This document shows positions 34,611 to 47,035 of a stretch of 64,000 bases of DNA, in pieces. Source of the stretch: Apoda limacodes. Lineage: Eukaryota > Arthropoda > Insecta > Lepidoptera > Limacodidae. The stretch's first letter is position 1, and each line of letters begins with the position of its first letter. Location: positions 14,141,001 to 14,205,000 of the forward strand of contig OX291553.1 in the NCBI GenBank assembly GCA_946406115.1, given 5' to 3'. The notes under the pieces were generated by a model. It was not told where the DNA came from. It saw nothing but the letters and a program-made list of their open reading frames with translations, and searched no databases. Position numbers and translations under genes: made by a program.

Positions 34611-34989
34611 GTCCTTATTTGTTATCAGTTCAAAACATATTGCCTAATTTTATTTTATAACACGTTTAAATAATAAAAGTAACTTTAGCTAAGCCTATGC
34701 TGTCCTCTCTTTTGTTTTTGTGTAAATAAAATGCAAATTGAATTACACCGCAGAATAAAGAGTGCTTTATTTTACATAATGCTGTTCGCTTTTAGCCTTT
34801 GAGCTCAGCATTCTCTAAGCCTTCTTCAGTCTATTTAGCGAGCACACTGGCGATTAGAGGCTTACCTCTTCCAGCTGGTTTGTTTATAGACTTTTTTAAC
34901 AATCATATTTAGAGTTAAACCGCTAACAAAATACAACACAAATTTTCTGTTATCTTTTTTCCAACACTGTTATGAGTTAAGAAATCAGC

Positions 34990-35112
34990 TTCCTGTTACT
35001 GTGTCATACTATTATTCTCCTGCCATCCTCATACGACTCTACTATTCGGACACGGCCCACACTCGCTCTAAGCGAGGGCTATTTGGGCCAAAGTACATCG
35101 CGCGAGCCCCGT
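34990..35112 (-). mobile_element. SINE family 1 fragment
   Basis: The piece around TTCGGACACGGCC and AAGCGAGGGC-ATTTGGGCC matches the 3' part of the SINE at 35515-35812. It ends where a LINE tail begins. Confidence 0.6.
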
Positions 35113-35129
35113 GCGGATTGAGGATTTAA

Positions 35130-35432
35130 TTTAGATGATGCCTACGGCTACTTTTTACCAACGCACCGCTTGCCATGGGCAGGGAATTTATCCACACACT
35201 TAAGGACCTAAACGGTCACGTACAGTGCGGAACTTCTTCCTGCGAACGCTTAGGTTGTAGAATAAGCTCCCTGCCAAAGTTTTCTCTAAGGACTACAATA
35301 TGGGGTTTTACATGAAAGAAGATATTAGATATGGGAAGGGTCGGCAGGTGTTGCAGGCGTCTATAACATGCGGTAACCACTTACATTTGGCGGACCGTTT
35401 GCTTGTATGCCATCTCAGCAGTATGAAAAAAA
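35130..35432 (+). mobile_element. LINE 3' end with poly(A)
   Basis: A 5'-truncated copy of the Jockey/CR1-like LINE in + orientation. It contains the last part of the coding region (the CACCGCTTGCCATGG and AACGCTTAGGTTGTAGAA segments), the 3' tail, and a short A run at 35425-35432. It is more diverged than the 36288 copy. Confidence 0.7.
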
Positions 35433-35514
35433 ATAACAAACAACACATTTTTTTTCGGTTTTTGGTACATTCTTGTGAGTTGTTACTTTATATATTATTG
35501 TCCTTTCCAGCTTC

Positions 35515-35812
35515 ATATTATGCTCACTGTTCGGACACGGCCTGCACTCGCGTCGAGCGAGGGCGATTTGGGCCGTAGTACATCACGAGGGCCAATTGCG
35601 GATTTCAGAAATCACATACCTTACAGTCTTCAAGTCTGCAAGTTTCTTCATGAAGTTTTACTTCACCAAAAAGCCAGCGGTATTAACAACAGTACAAAAC
35701 TTATAGTACTTGAGAAATTAAAAAAAAAGATTATTTGTACACGTTGGGCTCGAACCTTGGCCCCTCAGAACGCGAGGCAGACACCGCAACTACTAGGCCA
35801 CCACCTACCTGT
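35515..35812 (-). mobile_element. tRNA-derived SINE, family 1
   Basis: The head with TAGGCCACCACC lies at the right and a GGTTCGAGCCC B-box-like motif just inside it. The body runs left to TTCGGACACGGCC. It matches 19184-19480 in order. Confidence 0.7.
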
Positions 35813-36287
35813 GCAACTATTATTATACAATCATAAATATTAAAATTTTGTAACGGATTCCGTCACCGCTATAAAGTAACATGTTATAGTAAACTCAAGC
35901 TGTTATGCTACTAACATAAAAGTCACGAATTTAGGGTGGTAAAATAATTACTTTGAGCTCGAATTACAGTTGCACACGCGAACGTTTCTTGTTATTTAGT
36001 AACTAATCAGAGTACGTTTAACCATGAATTAAGTATATCAAAAGAGTGAGAGACTAACAGTACCTATCTGAGAGTCAAATGGTTTTGATTAAAATTATTG
36101 TTGTATAACATGAGCCTTATTTTGTTACCTAACTGATTTATTAACCTTAGGTATATTCAAACCTGTTTTAACCCCCGTGCAAACCTGAATTGCTTATTAT
36201 AGTTTAGAAACTGGAATGGGTATACATATATAGATATAAAAATATGTATTAATATTCTTTTTCACCTGGTGTTTTATTTTTCTTGCC

Positions 36288-36675
36288 GTATCGAGCCCTT
36301 AAGTGTGTGTGTTCTACCGATTGTACAATGGGATGTGTTCTGAGGAATTGTTCGAAATGATACTCACGGCTACTTTCTATCATAGCACCGCTCGTCATCG
36401 GCAAGTTATTCATTCTCACACTTTAGAACCGAAATTGTCGCATGCAGTTCAATTTTAGAGAAACTTCTCCCGCGAACGCTTGGTTTGTGGAATGGGCTCC
36501 CTGCCAAGGTTTTCTCTAAGGACTACAGTATGGGGTTCTTCGAGAAAGAAATTATTAGATTTTTAAAGGGTCGGCGATGCGCGAGTGATACCCCTGGTGC
36601 TGCAAGCGTCCATAGGCTACGGTGACTGCTTACCATCAGGCGGACTGTAAGCTTGTTTACCACCTTAATGATATA
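36288..36675 (+). mobile_element. LINE 3' end (388 bp)
   Basis: Same LINE family as 8016-11668. In frame it reads CVFYRLYNGMCSEELFEM, then TATFYHSTARHRQ, then the 3' tail ACCATCAGGCGGACTGTAAG. A stop and a frameshift interrupt the reading. The 5' end is truncated at about the last 110 codons. Confidence 0.8.
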
Positions 36676-36884
36676 TTAAATATAAAAATAAAACTCTAAA
36701 TATGTCTCGTTACTTAAAAAGCGCCATAACTGTCTCGGTCGACGAAGTAACCACTAACCAAATAAATAAATAAACGATATCCTTAAATTAAAAAAAATAA
36801 ATTGTAACGACATTTTATTGGCCGTTCTGTCGGTATGATATGTAGACAGCAGGTAGAGTAAATAGAGATGTAAACAGTATTTAA

Positions 36885-37195
36885 CAGTAGTCTATGGTGG
36901 CCGGGAGTTTAAATTTTACTTTACGTCCCAAGTGGCGGAGGTTCGATCTTCGGGGTCGGCGTGTACCTATGACCTTCATAATTTCTCAAGTATGCTGATT
37001 TATTTATTCACACCACTGGCTTTTCGGTGAAGGAAAACATCGTGAAGAAACCTGCATAAGTCAAAAAAAAACAAAAAAGACGTATGTGAAGTCCACAATC
37101 CGCACTGAGCCCGCGTGTGGACTATGGCCCAAATCACCCTCGATAAGCGAGGTTAGGCCGTGCCCCAACAGTGGGGACGTATAAAGGCTGGCCAG
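36885..37195 (+). mobile_element. tRNA-derived SINE, family 1
   Basis: Plus-strand copy with GGTGGCCGGGAGTTTAAA at the head, a GAGGTTCGATC B-box-like site near 36950, the CATCGTGAAGAAACCTGCAT body, and the GGCCGTGCCC end. It is the best + strand reference for the family in this window. Confidence 0.75.
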
Positions 37196-37642
37196 CACAC
37201 AGTATTTTGGCTATCTGGAGACTCTTTATATTATTTACTTCTTTTTTATTTAGAAGCGATGTACTTTGCTTAATGCCTTGTATTTTGCTTATTTTATAGT
37301 TCCTACAATGTCTACTTGTTTATGTATCTGTTCATCAGTAATTTCTTTAGTTCAAATCTATTGTAATGCAATTCAACACAAAGTTGTACATAGTTAAATG
37401 ATTCAAACTTATAGATATATGGAAATCTGACAAATATAAGGATAAAAAAATCCAGTAAAAAAAATTGAAATGTGTCATACGAAGGGAAGTTTAATAAAGA
37501 CATCGCAGAGACGTAGAACTATTACGCACGAATAATTCCATACCATATTAAATCCAACAATATTGATTTGCTCCTGTGAATGCCAGACTTATAAGATACA
37601 TCAAAACTTTAGGTGAAGTATTAATCTGTCTCCCTAGCAACC

Positions 37643-37890
37643 TAGTTAGTAGTGTGGCCAGCTGCTGTGCAGAGGGTGTGGGTTCGATTCCTACTATGGA
37701 CAAACACTTATGTTATAATATCAAAATTTGTGTTTGTTGATATTTGTCTTGAGTCTGGGTGGGTGATATGAATATATTTACAAAAAAGTAATATTTATGT
37801 ATTTGTATCCGTTGTCTGTTACCCATAACAAAAGCTTTGCTTACTTTGGGGCCAGAGGGCGCTGTGTATAATGCCCAAAAATATTTATAA
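37643..37890 (+). mobile_element. tRNA-derived SINE, family 2
   Basis: It starts with GTGGCCAGCTGCTGTGCAGA, an A-box-like head, and GGGTTCGATTCC, a strong B box. A body follows with GAGTCTGGGTG, TATTTATGTATTTGTATCCG and GCGCTGTGTATAATG. Related copies lie at 52118-52285 and 58977-59190. Confidence 0.72.
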
Positions 37891-38398
37891 TATTTATTAT
37901 TAATATGTTTAAAGAGATATAAAAGATGAAACATTTGAGTTTTAGGGCTACGTTTTTTCTACTTTTCCATTGGTTTTACAACCGCAGTCTCCCCAAGCAA
38001 ATCGTATAAGATTATGGTTTGCAAAATCCCATGAAACTGACATGAGTGTATTTCTTAGATTTGAATTAATGTAAGGCAACAAAAGAACTGCGATAAACTA
38101 TAACTAAGGTAAATATTGTATCGTATAGTATCGTACTTTTGTATTTTTATAACATTTTGTTAATTATTTATATAATGTAATATTTTGCATTATATATAAC
38201 TTTTTTATGTTAAATGTTATAATATACTATTGTGTGCAACACCATTTTTTTGTATATTTTAAGGTTTTGGCAAACTCGTAGATAATGCCATTAGGCATTT
38301 AGTCTGCCCTTTGTATCCTTATTGTCTAATATTTTTTATTAAAATTTAAATTAAAAACATATGTGCGTCAAGCTACAGAGCTCTTATCTAGCTAACCT

Positions 38399-38561
38399 GG
38401 GACCTTATTTGGAACAGTCTCGAGCTATTCCGACTATGGAATCAGAGACAAAAATGTATGAAAGTCTGATTTACCTCTTGAAAACTGGTAATTGTACTTG
38501 CATACATTTTCTCTCGAGTTCCAGAGTCTGAATAGCTCGAGACTATTTTCAATAAGGTCCC
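38399..38561. repeat. Snap-back MITE, 163 bp
   Basis: The left arm from GGGACCTTATTTGG and the right arm ending AATAAGGTCCC are reverse complements over about 60 bases, including AGTCTCGAGCTATTC in both. The gap between the arms is about 45 bases. No target duplication is obvious. Confidence 0.7.
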
Positions 38562-38732
38562 TTGCAGAAATTTTATGCTCCATCCGTTACTTTTGCGCTG
38601 AAGCGCATATCCCTCCGCATCGCTTGCCCGCGTTATTTTTCGTTTTGCTCGGCTTCTTAGTTTTTACACTTTGTCAATTAACTTGCCAGTAGTTCTTGAA
38701 CCAGTTAAGCCATATTACAAAGTAATGCCATC

Positions 38733-38999
38733 TTATAATATAATATAATATAATATTAATATTATATTATATTATATTATATTATATTATATTATATTAT
38801 ATTATATTATATTATATTATATTATATTATATTATATTATATTATATTATATTATATTATATTATATTATATTATATTATATTATATTATATTATATTAT
38901 ATTATATTATATTATATTATATTATATTATATTATATATTATATTATATTATATTATATTATATTATATTATATTATATTATATTATATTATATAATAA
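38733..38999. repeat. Pentanucleotide microsatellite (ATATT)n, about 265 bp
   Basis: About 50 units of a five-base A/T repeat run almost without change. The left 20 bases are in the inverted sense and one phase slip occurs near 38932-38938. Confidence 0.97.
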
Positions 39000-39924
39000 T
39001 AATCTGTTCCAAATTATTTAATACGATATCGCATCGAACGCTTTGCTAAATAAATAAATAGTTGATTTTCAACATGCTGTATATAAACTTTTTTCATTTA
39101 GAAATAGCTTCGGACGTAACAGAAAAGAAAACGTAACGATTCGAATTTATAACGTTGAAGCGTCACCATAGTAGTGGCTTCCTGATTTTGATTCGTTCAA
39201 ACTTTAACTACTATCGTTAACAAATGGTTGTTTTTAATCTGATAAAGTACAAATCTTCTTGCTACTACGGATGGTCTGACATATTTGAAAGCGCAGCAAT
39301 TCCTAGCCATATTTTACGGTCGCAGCTGCAACATAGCCTTTTCGTCTCTGACATTGATTTATTGCAAGATTGTTTCTACATAGATATATAGTTTTAAACG
39401 TTTACTATAATGTATTTATTTAATTTATATTTAATATTATTAAAATTGATATTATTATTGGGTACAAAACAAAATTCTTTGCACAAATTATACAACAACC
39501 ACTTACAATTAAATCATAAACCTGATATTTTTTGTTTAAAAATAAACTTTGTATTTTTAACTTACTAGCTCTTTTATCGGCATCACCAACATCAACATAG
39601 ACCGTATCGGCCATTACGTCCATTCATAATTTTTGATATCGGATGAGTAGTTTAGGAAATTGCCTCCAACATCAAAACTTTACCTGATGTTGTTAAATAT
39701 GAAAAAAAAACTGTATTTCTCGCTTGAAGCAATATTTTAATATAAGTTTCGATAATAATTTAATCATCTACGGCACTATTCACACATTTAGAGTTTTGCA
39801 GTCTAACTGCAGTCTGATTGAATCGTCTACAGCCAAAGATTAGATGTTTGTTTTTTTTCTGCATTTACTACCTATGTAAAATCTAAATATGTCGCAGGGA
39901 GATTATGAAATTAGGGATTTGATA

Positions 39925-40052
39925 TTATTTCCCTGAAGAACATCAGTTATTTGATCAAATCCCTAGCACGGTTTAGTGAAATATTTAAATAGGTAACCGT
40001 CTTTATTATTTCCCGAAAGCATCTCAGTGTTTTGATCAAATACCTAGCACGG
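39925..40052. repeat. Subterminal direct repeat in the Ginger-like element
   Basis: About 47 bases from TTATTTCCCTGAAGAACATC to CCTAGCACGG recur at 40004-40052 in slightly changed form. Repeated subterminal motifs are often transposase-binding sites; the function is inferred. Confidence 0.6.
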
Positions 40053-40379
40053 CTGCCGCATGTAGGTCGCGACTTGTTGTTTGCTTGGGCGGTGCTAGTG
40101 TTACCGGCTACCTCGGGCTAAGGGACTCTTTTGTCTTACTTCCTGCAGTTGGAAGAACATTGAGTGATATTTTTTTTTTACTTAAGTACGATATAAAAAT
40201 GGATTTAAATTCAGGCTAAGAATATCAGATGAGTTAAGAACAGTTCAATAAAGACATTACTGAAAGATAGGAGTCACAAAGAATAATCGGACTTGTGAAA
40301 AAATTGAAGAAGATATAATTGACATTAAACAATTTAAATTGGAACCAGTGCTTTAAGTTCAAAGGTCAAACAAACAGTA

Positions 40380-40905
40380 CCATAACGGACAAAAGTATGA
40401 TGTGATGGATGTAGGTAACCACAAATTATTGATTTTGAAGAGAAAGTCTGAGTCTGATAATAACACTTCGAAAAATATCAATCCACAGGCCATGGGTACA
40501 GAGATAAAATGTTGTACGCTTTGAAGGCTAGATACTTCATACCTACCTCATCAGTAGGTTTTGAAACTTTGCTTCGTGTGTTAAACCAAAAAAAGTTCAT
40601 ATATAATTTCGATCAACGTGGCCAAGTCGATTTACAGTCGACCCCTAATAGAGGGTTCAAATGGCTATTACATCAACAGAACCACGTGATATCATTCGGT
40701 TTTCTTTGGCCGTAGACCTCTAAAACAACAGCTGCTGAAGTTGCCCTAGAAGTACTTAAAATATTCTTGGAAGTGGGTTGTCCTAACATACTTACTACAA
40801 AGTGACAACGGTCAAGAGTTTACTGCTGCCATAATACAGGAATTGACAAATCTGTGGCCATCCTGCAAGATTGTGAATGGCCGAGAAGCTTTACTAAGCA
40901 TTCTA
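40380..40905 (+). pseudogene. KRBA2-like integrase pseudogene
   Basis: Frames switch repeatedly, but blocks follow the order of KRBA2-like proteins: LILKRKSESDN; MLYALKARYFIPTS; FIYNFDQRGQVDLQSTPNRG, holding the first catalytic aspartate; FKWLLHQQNHV; AAEVALEVLKIFLEVGCPNI; and LQSDNGQEFTAAIIQELTNL, holding the second. The reading stops in KIVNGRE just before the region with the catalytic glutamate, which is absent. The zinc-finger part between IPTS and FIYN is also shortened. It cannot be an active enzyme. Confidence 0.78.
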
Positions 40906-41138
40906 CAAACATAAAATAAACATGTTTCACCTACGTCCGACAGCGGCGCGGTGTCAATTTTGTCATTTCATTAAACCGTGCTAGGGATTTGATCAAATAA
41001 CTGATATTCTTCAGGGAAATAATAAAAAGGCTTGACCATTCTATTATTTGTTCAAATCCCTAATTTCATCATTTCCCTGCGACATATACATAAATTATAT
41101 AGTTTTGGAATGTGTTCATCAAGGCCTCCAATTTGATA

Positions 41139-41140
<2 letters not shown>

Positions 41141-41187
<47 letters not shown>
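41141..41187. repeat. (TA)n microsatellite
   Basis: About 23 TA units without interruption. Confidence 0.95.
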
Positions 41188-41190
<3 letters not shown>

Positions 41191-41329
41191 TACATTAAAA
41201 CAAAGATAGGATATAAACAATCTGCGTGTCATAGCTGCTTGCATCCAGTGTCTCCCGTCCCGTAGCCTTACCTACGTCATCGGTGGAAAGTCGTTTAAGA
41301 ATTATAAAGGTATCATAACAGAGTTATAC

Positions 41330-41378
41330 CATCAGGCGGAACGTAAGCTTGTTTGCCATCTTACTGTTTTAAAAAAAT
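41330..41378 (+). mobile_element. LINE 3' tail remnant
   Basis: CCATCAGGCGGAACGTAAGC followed by TTGTTTGCCATCTTA and a short A run is the extreme 3' tail of the Jockey/CR1-like LINE. Little else of the element is seen. Confidence 0.6.
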
Positions 41379-41744
41379 GATAAAGAATGCAAAAAGCAGT
41401 TTTTTAACTATTAATATGGTCAACCATTGTCAATTTAAAAATACACCTTTTGTAAAGTGTAATTTCGTGGTATTGTCAAACCTCAGCCCGCTTACGCCGA
41501 TGTAGACAAGTTACGCGCGTAGCATTGTGATGTGACTTGTAGCGTTTTTCGACGGCCATGGATTTTATAAAATAACTTTTAATAATATAAACTAGACGTA
41601 TTCTCTAAAGCTAAAGTTAAAACGTTTAGAGTATGAAATGAACTTGTGATCGAGTTTATCTTTAAGGAAAAAAGTATAAAGTACTTTAAGAAGGGCGTGC
41701 TTAGATTATCAAATGGTCGCCAATACAAGATTAGGACCTACTCT

Positions 41745-41825
41745 TAAAAGCGTCCTTAGGCTACGGTAACCTTTTAACATTACACGGGCTGTGAACTTGT
41801 TTGCTAACTTGGTGTTATTAAAAAA
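41745..41825 (+). mobile_element. Diverged LINE 3' tail remnant
   Basis: AAGCGTCCTTAGGCTACGGT and GGGCTGTGAACTTGTTTGC match the LINE tail with substitutions and small gaps. Confidence 0.5.
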
Positions 41826-44800
41826 CAGTACCTGGAAGAACGCCATCTATTCTAGTTTAAGATTTGAAAGAGTTATTCAAAAGGCAACAATTTATTTTTA
41901 TACCTCAGTGTTTGTGGTTGTGCAAAGTTTTACAATAGCTTGTTAACACGGTGAGCTGAAGCAGCTGTAAAGTCTAGTCAACGAGCGCTGTAGAGGAAGG
42001 CTCTTGTCTTGTTAACGTGGGAAATATGCTAACTTTAATATTATATGATCAACAATTTCCAAGTAATAAAAGCAAAATTCAAAAAAAAGAAACAAAAAAC
42101 TTAAAAAACATGCTGCAATGCAATTTTAAACTACCCAAAGACAGGTAAATCTTAAATTTGATTTAAGGTATTTTTGAGATCCCTAACATTTTGGTTCATT
42201 TTAAGGTAAATATGTCACAGAAAGTTGTTAAAAAAATCTGGAATGTTCAAACGAAGCCCGTTCACGTGATACCCCATAGCTGAAGTTACTTCACTTTCGT
42301 TGTCATACTACATTTCAAATACAATTTTATTCAATTACCTATACCAAAATATATGTCGATAGTTTTTCGCTCAGAAAAAACACTTTGAGTACCTATGTTC
42401 TACGACAATTTCTCGAGAGTGATAAGAGACTTCGTTTAACCTATTTCCTTTTAATGTTTATACATTACTAGCTGACCTGTAAGACGTTGTTTTAACGGAC
42501 TCATTCTCGGAGTGTTTTTTCTTACTTTTGTCTTTTTGCTTGGCTCCTAAAGGTCGTAGCGTGATGTAACAGTACATGGTTCACCAAGGGACAAAATTGA
42601 CTGATTACCGACGAGGGTTTAGTTTGAGGCCCGAAGCGGAGCTGAGGTCCTTAAAACAAACGAGGTGGGAATCGTCTTTCATCCCAAGTGATACATAGTG
42701 CTTTTCGCTATAAATGCGACGATAATAAAATATAATTAATTAAAGTTTTAATTTACTTAACAAATATTGATTAACTTTTATAAACATAGATGGCGCTTTA
42801 CCGAATAATTACAAGCTATGGTTATGTTTTCTGTTGTTTATAAATAGTGAGTTATTTTTTTCAAAGTGAAATTGGTTCGCTTTTATAATCACATATAGCA
42901 CTGTAGCAAATGAAAAGAAGCTTTTTAATTGTTTCGTTAGCTTTTAAATAGAAAGTGCTTTTTTATTTTTATTTTCTTCCCTCTAAATTGGCTCTTACAT
43001 AATCTCTGCAAACATGTACTTTTAACCCTATTTTTGACTATGCATGAAGGTTCTTCCAGAGCATGAGTAGTGTAAAATAGCTTATAACCTTCCTTAAGAA
43101 TTCAGCTATCAAATGCAAAAATAAATTTATATCCGACTGGTAGTTTCGGAGATAAGTATAGATAAACATTCAAACGAAGTAAGGGAAAACAAAGTCTTTT
43201 ATCGTTTTTAAACACTTTTGAATCATCACAAGCAATAACTAACGCGTCAAAAATGCTGATTTCTATATAAAAAAAAACCAGAAACTCACTCTATAAAAAG
43301 TTGCAATACTTTGAAAGTAAATCAACTAATAAGTATACAATATCAAAAAAAGTAAAACATTTAAATAAGATAGTACTTACTAGTAGTAAGCAGCAACATA
43401 GCTGTGCGGACAGACGCTTCGATATCTGTGGCACAAGGTTTTGCCCGTGACAAGGAGTTTCTTCTTAGGCGCTTGAGATATTAAAACGCGTATATGCACA
43501 CAACAGACCGATTTTATTTTGCTTATGCTTCTAACTTAAATTCTAACACATATGTACAAAAATTTTACTTGTTAGCTTTCATAGCTATTAACTTGTTGAA
43601 GTTTTCTTGAAGACTGAATACAAATGCAAATTTCGTGTTATATTTATAATAAAAATAAAAAACCCCATCAGAGGGAGAGGTTGTTCCATAGAACCTTCTA
43701 AATTCAGTACTTAACTTATTGTACTTACTGTGGTGACTGAAAATCTAGCCCACACAAAAACTTAGTGAAAGACAACATATAGACATATATCGAAAGTGTA
43801 GGTATATCTACCTAGCTATAAATCGCTACTGACAGTTGGGGTCTCTATCGGCTATTGCCATCACAGTCACACGATTTGCGGCTTGACTATAAAATAACGC
43901 TGTTTTACATTTTTAGGTTTTATAGCCAAACGGTAGGAGCTATAATGACGATTTAGGTGTCCTAAGATAGAGCTTTCGGAGGCGGTTCCAACGACGTATA
44001 GTGGTATGTTCCATCGTCTACGGTTAGGCCGTAGTGAGAGAAGAGCAGGAATTCTAGCTCTCAGGGCTTTCTGCCTATACTAGATGACTACAGACTTTGT
44101 GCTATATGTCAAAAAATAGACCTTAAATTCGGACATACCTTTCCGTATTTTTCGTGTCTGTCAGTATGTTAAATCATGAAAAAATGTGTCATACAAGTTT
44201 TCTGGATTTTCCTTGTGCTCCTGTACTTCAGGGCTTAAAGTTACCTGTATGAAACCTATTTATCTTCATAGATGCCTATGAGAGGTATCTAGTGATATAT
44301 TTATCTTTATCTTATGTAACCCGGTTGCTGAGTTATAAGCTATTGTGTTTCATAAGTTCACATGTGTTTTGCGCCCTAACCATACTACTTACCGTAACAG
44401 TGTAGATACCTATGTATAGGGGCAAAGGTGTGCATTCAACCTGTGATACTTATTTTAGGCATAGCCTAAGGACTTAATGACCCTAGCCAGGTAAAGTTTC
44501 AGACAGTCTTTCCCTTTTTTACCCCTAGACCCATCTCTTTTGTATCCCTTTTTCAGTTTATTGTTATAGGAGTGAGGGAGAAAGAATGGATAATACTCAA
44601 CACACTAACTATTTTCGCCTGTAACATAGTAACGTACATACGGTACATACGGTCTATATAGAAATTTACATAGTAGTTCTGTACATTTTTGCACAACAAA
44701 TGGCATATGTTTTATATACATATATTAAACTAAATTTCCCGCTTTTTTGGGGATAGTCGTGCGTACAAAGTCGACAACATGTCGGTACTCACACAATATC

Positions 44801-46119
44801 ATTTTTGATATCAACAAATAGTAAAGAGAGGAAATGAAACAAACCTACTCGACTTTTACCCAACTTAATACAATTTTACACTTATTGTTATAACATTTTC
44901 TTAAATCTAAACTAGTCCCTATAAGGAAAATAGTTTTGATTATGTAAATATTAACGTGTTATATTGCGAAACAATATGAATTATTGAAATGCATTTATAG
45001 ATGCAATTTGTGTTACATTCTTGTAGCGGTGATAACACGATGTAGCGTGCGGTGTTAACAATAGCTATATGTACAGTGCAACAAACGCAGCAAACTTTTT
45101 TGACCGTGAGAGACCTTGGGTTTTTTGTCGCTAGTGTCATTGTAAATTAACACTATTTCAATATGGCGACTGCAGTTTTGGTTTTTGATCACCGGTTCAG
45201 AAAAGTTTGTAGCGCTATACGAGTGTCAAGTTTGATATACCTAAATGTAAATTTTTGATAAGGTATCTAAGTATTGTTTTTAATTGCAAATTGTGACAAG
45301 AGTCCAACTTGCAATTGACTTATTTCATTAAATTGATGAAATCCATTTCGTGTTTTGCGTGTATAGGCAACGTTATTAAGAAAATACGATTCGGAGTGCC
45401 TCTCAGCGTGATTTTTGGCACTTCCTAATCAAACACCGCGAAATTTTGTTGAATATGTTCTATTAATAAGTATTATAGTTCAAAAGTTATACAGAAATAT
45501 ATTTTTGCATACAAGTAATGAAAACATAAAAAATAAAAACATTTTACAAGATTTTGGAAAACCACAGACCTAGGTATTCGGCTTCGGATTATGACTAAGA
45601 AATATCACAGTGATTGATCAGTAAATGTCAAAAACAAATGAGAAATTCGTTTGTATGAAGCCCGCTGCGAGGCGCCGCGAATTGTATCCTCTTAAATAAA
45701 ATAACAGCAGGTAAAAATAGAATTGTGTAAATCTTCTAAATCCTCAAGGCCGAACCCAAAAAGTATTTCATGAAAATCTGTTTGGTTTACATTGAAAAGG
45801 GACAAATGCCTTAAGGGAAAGAAAAAGGTTTGAGAGAAAACAAAGTAACAATTTTCATGATTCCAGGAAGATTACAAATACTCACCATCGAATCAAATAA
45901 ATGCCTTTACCTATTAGATTTTGCATCTTTATGAATAAGTTCCCACTGAATGTATTATAAATTTTTAATCCAAAACTACTATTGTTTAAAAAATTATAAA
46001 AATAATATTCCTCACGACCAGCTGACCCATAGTCGAAAATATAATTAACTTTTGAACCAAAAAACGGTAAAAATAGTAGAACTTAAGTATCTACATTTTA
46101 AAAGTTTTGTTTTATGTAG
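41826..46119. other. Gene-free stretch, few named repeats
   Basis: No supported exon. A CTAGCTGAC motif at 42468-42476 resembles the inverted 3' end of another Helitron type, but its other end was not found. The rest is unassigned AT-rich sequence. Confidence 0.4.
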
Positions 46120-46185
46120 ATAAAAAAAACCGGCCTAGTGCGAGTCTGGCTCGCGCACCGAGGGTTCCGTACAAACCTATTAAAT
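46120..46185. repeat. Interspersed repeat end
   Basis: GGCCTAGTGCGAGTCTGGCT, then CGCGCACCGAGGGTTCCGTA, is one end of a repeat very common in moth genomes. The opposite end type, with TACGGAACCCTA, is seen at 58600-58615. Confidence 0.55.
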
Positions 46186-46697
46186 GTAGATAGTTCTGCC
46201 ATCATGAGATCAAGTCTCACAGGTTTATGCCTTAATAATCAGTTTTTGGATTTTTTTCTATAATATTTGTGATTCTTGCCAAATGTAATGATTCTTGGTC
46301 AACGGGAAGTACCCATAGGTTTTGATTTATGTATGTTACAATATGCGACAAAAAGTACAGTATTCTGGGCATATTTTTTATTAACTAACTGACAAAACAA
46401 AAAGAAATACTGTTATTCCGCCTTTAAACATACTTACTATTAAGAATCACGATATATGTTTTTACTAATATTTAGGGTTAAATATTATGCTGTTAGTAAA
46501 CCCTTTTTTCAAATGTTCCGTGCAAAGTAACAAATTTACCAAAAAAGGGTTAACCGACTAAATTATTATTCGTTGTCAAAAGCTCCAAAATCTATGTTTA
46601 ACTATAACTAATTTTATAATAAAGAAAGAGAATTAAATACTAGTTAAGAATTTCTCTCTCTTTTATTTTGAAATAACTTTAAAAAATTGTTGCATTT

Positions 46698-47035
46698 TTA
46701 ACCGACTTCAAAAAAAGGGGGGGTTCTCAATTCGACTGTTTTTTTTTTACGGATGTTCAGCCATAACATTTTTGTTTATGAACCGATTAACGTGTTTTTT
46801 TTTATTCGACAGGATATACTTACCAGTTGGTCCCATAAAAGTAGTTTAGTTTTTAGACAATTTCAAATAAAAATGTCATCCAAATAACTTTCCCTAGAAA
46901 AAAGCACTTCGTCACTCAAGAGTAAAAAATAAAAACTTTTTAATAAAAAAATGTGTAATTCAGATCAGATTTTTTAGAAATAAGTAATTATTTTTACCTT
47001 TTTAGTGCACCTATTTGAAGCCGGTTGTTTTTTTT
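46698..47035. repeat. Repeat unit flanked by inverted ACCGACTTCAAA
   Basis: AACCGACTTCAAAAAAAGG lies at the left and TGAAGCCGGTTG at the right, with a body containing TTCTCAATTCGACTGTTTTT and GAACCGATTA. A relative at 48470-48815 has the same order (GGTTCTCAGTTGGAC, then ACCGACTTCAAAA). Confidence 0.5.

Larger units (their letters stand above)
39890..41084 (+). mobile_element. KRBA2/Ginger-like DNA transposon, internally deleted
   Basis: Ends are TGTCGCAGGGA at 39890 and its complement at 41084. The inverted similarity continues inward for about 100 bases through AAATTAGGGATTTGA, TTATTTCCCTGAAGAA and TTTGATCAAATCCCTAGC (the right arm has about 30 extra bases). TGT...ACA ends fit Ginger-type elements. 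The inside codes a decayed integrase on the + strand. The bases flanking the ends give no clean target duplication. Superfamily naming is from memory of KRBA2-like proteins and could change on a proper search. Confidence 0.75.

Noticed and set aside
37643..37720. Possible tRNA gene (strong B box GGGTTCGATTCC)
   Set aside because: No complete cloverleaf can be drawn, and the sequence continues into a SINE body that is repeated elsewhere.
38733..38999. Possible CRISPR-like or satellite array
   Set aside because: A simple five-base microsatellite with no spacers; the organism is a eukaryote.
42468..42490. Helitron 3' end (CTAGCTGACCTG)
   Set aside because: Only the terminal motif is present; no matching start and no clear hairpin found.
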